Part shown: piece by piece, positions 62,964 through 64,000 of the stretch
Layout of the letters: every line of letters starts with the position of its first letter
Numbering within the stretch: the stretch's first letter is position 1
From: DASUPK01 sp963815045
GTDB taxonomy: Bacteria; Actinomycetota; Thermoleophilia; Solirubrobacterales; 70-9
DNA length: 64,000 nucleotides
Direction of reading: 5' to 3'
Assembly: GCA_963815045.1 (NCBI GenBank)
Contig: CAWFET010000002.1
Location: 434,001 to 498,000 of the forward strand
Notes under the pieces: generated by a model
Databases searched by the model: none
What the model was told of the DNA's origin: nothing
The model's input: the letters and a program-made list of their open reading frames with translations, nothing else
Position numbers and translations under genes: made by a program

Positions 62964-63884
62964 CTAGCTGGTCGCTCCGTTGATCTGCGGGTTGCTGATC
63001 GCCGCGTCCGGCAGCTGCCAGTAGTCGAAGATCTTCTGCATGGTGCCGTCGTCATACAGAGCCTTCACCGCGTCGAGGGTGGGCTGCGCGAGGGCGCTGC
63101 CCTTCTTCAGTGCGATCCCGTAGGGCGCGACGCCGTAGGCGGAGCCGAGCTTGAACTGGCCGTTCGACTGCTCGACGATGTACGCCGCGACCGGCGAGTC
63201 CGCCATGCCGAGCTCGGCGCGGCCACTCGAGATCGCCAGGTTGGCGCCGTTCTGGTCCGGATAGACCTGGACGTCGACATTGCACTTTCCGGCCTGTCCC
63301 TGGGCGTCCTCCTGCTGCGTGGTGCCCTTCTCGACCGCGACCGAGTGATCGCAGAGATCAGCCAGGCTCTTCGGGTCGAGGTTGGCGTTCGCGGCGGAGT
63401 AGAACGACGTGCCCGCCTGGGCATAGGTGACGAAGTCGTTCGTCTTCTGGCGGTCCAGTGAGTCGGTGAACGACGAAATGCCGAGGTCGTACTTGCCGGC
63501 GGTGAGGCCAGGCAGGATGCTGTCGAACGGCGTGTTCTCGACCTTGGGCGTGAGCCCCATGATCTGTCCAAGAGCCTTCGAGATGTCGGCATCCGCGCCG
63601 ATCACGGTCGTGTTATTGCCCTTGGCGAAGAACTCCATGGGCGGATAGGTCGCATCCGACGCGATCGAGAGCTGGCCGCTCTGGCTGACCGCATTCGCCG
63701 CCGCGCTCGCGATCGCATCGTCCTTCGCGACATTGATGCCCGGGGTTGCGGTCAGCTCGCCCCCGGCCGCGGTCGTGCCGGTGCTGCTGCTGCTGTTGTC
63801 GTTGTTGCTGCTGCCGCAGCCCGCTGCCACCATCACGGCGGCGAAAGCGATCACTGCGATCAGCGCTGAAAGTCGGGATCTCAT
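62964..63884 (-). CDS. Amino-acid-binding lipoprotein of the ABC transporter
   Basis: A 306-residue SBP_bac_3 protein. Lipobox VAAGC is followed by a Ser/Asn/Thr linker. ATYPPMEFFAKGNNTTVIGADADISKAL and FDSILPGLTAGKYDLGISSFT are the conserved ligand-site strands, and VAVEKGTTQQ and MADSPVAAYI follow. Two cysteines (LCDHS, KCNVD) may form a disulfide. The ATG at 63884 is chosen because GGGGGAGGAG precedes it and the lipid signal begins here. It heads the operon that ends with glycosidase copy 4. Confidence 0.92.
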   Translation of the reverse strand: MRSRLSALIAVIAFAAVMVAAGCGSSNNDNSSSSTGTTAAGGELTATPGINVAKDDAIASAAANAVSQSGQLSIASDATYPPMEFFAKGNNTTVIGADADISKALGQIMGLTPKVENTPFDSILPGLTAGKYDLGISSFTDSLDRQKTNDFVTYAQAGTSFYSAANANLDPKSLADLCDHSVAVEKGTTQQEDAQGQAGKCNVDVQVYPDQNGANLAISSGRAELGMADSPVAAYIVEQSNGQFKLGSAYGVAPYGIALKKGSALAQPTLDAVKALYDDGTMQKIFDYWQLPDAAISNPQINGATS

Positions 63885-63963
63885 GTCTTCTCCTCCCCCT
63901 AATGGGGTATCGGGTACGTCTCGCACCCTATCCGAGCGCCGTTAACCGGAGACTGTGTCCGAT

Positions 63964-63982
63964 TACTTCACTTTCTGAAGTA
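63964..63982. promoter_or_regulatory. Inverted repeat TACTTCA-n5-TGAAGTA upstream of the ABC operon
   Basis: Perfect 7-base arms with a 5-base spacer lie 80 bases before the binding-protein ATG. On the minus strand the repeat runs into GCATACT, a -10-like box. The position suits an operator of a GntR- or MarR-like repressor on the transporter promoter. No regulator gene is in view. Confidence 0.45.
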
Positions 63983-64000
63983 TGCTTTCCGCCTAGATGA

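Noticed and set aside
1..64000. tRNA, rRNA, riboswitch and insertion-sequence genes
   Set aside because: No cloverleaf, rRNA-like stretch, transposase or terminal repeat was recognised by eye in the gaps, all of which are short; a covariance-model search could still find a small RNA.

Overview
The window is high-GC DNA that codes densely on both strands, with very short gaps and many overlapping gene ends. The starts (many GTG and TTG), the SufC-SufS-SufU set under an Rrf2 regulator and the small sulfur carrier point to an actinobacterium. The style of the polysaccharide genes suggests the Thermoleophilia/Solirubrobacterales, but that placement is inference. No rRNA, tRNA, CRISPR array, insertion sequence or phage gene was recognised, and no gap between genes exceeds about 250 bases.

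Layout. 1-9.6 kb is housekeeping: the end of a DUF2207-type membrane protein; a membrane-anchored GMC oxidoreductase between two SnoaL-like paralogues; a minus-strand run MarR-SDR-Rrf2-sufC-sufS-sufU; then htpX and a cupin. 9.6-18.6 kb holds two divergent operons. The minus one is PqqD-like protein, HPr-kinase-like protein and four glycosyltransferase genes. The plus one is an ABC exporter and a nucleotidyltransferase-like protein. The PqqD-like protein carries a linker and a tail containing a YxxPxL motif that resembles the leader of a RiPP precursor, which makes this the best candidate for an undescribed system. 18.6-22.2 kb is a sulfur-transfer set (rhodanese, rhodanese-ThiF fusion with lesions, small sulfur carrier) followed by a secreted arylsulfotransferase-like protein.

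22.2-61.2 kb is a large exopolysaccharide island. It encodes a polyprenyl-phosphate sugar transferase that would start chains, three Wzy/O-antigen-ligase-like membrane proteins (one with a Wzz-like front end), two Wzx-like flippases, a Wzm/Wzt-type ABC exporter, about ten glycosyltransferases and several decorating enzymes (methyltransferases, a sulfotransferase, an acetyltransferase, an O-acyltransferase, a 2-oxoglutarate dioxygenase). It also has four secreted PslG/GH39-like glycosidases plus the remnant of a fifth. A module of glycosidase(s), small anchored protein and divergent polymerase occurs twice, at 22-26 kb and 34-39 kb. 61.2-64 kb is a polar amino-acid ABC transporter whose last gene overlaps the fourth glycosidase gene.

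Sequence state. About ten genes (near 19.8, 31.5, 32-34, 38.3, 39.0, 44.1, 58.3 and 58.6 kb) change reading frame by a single base although the protein sense is kept on both sides, and the ThiF gene also has an in-frame TAG. Clustered indels of this kind look more like base-calling or assembly errors than decay, so these genes are given as full spans with the break marked.
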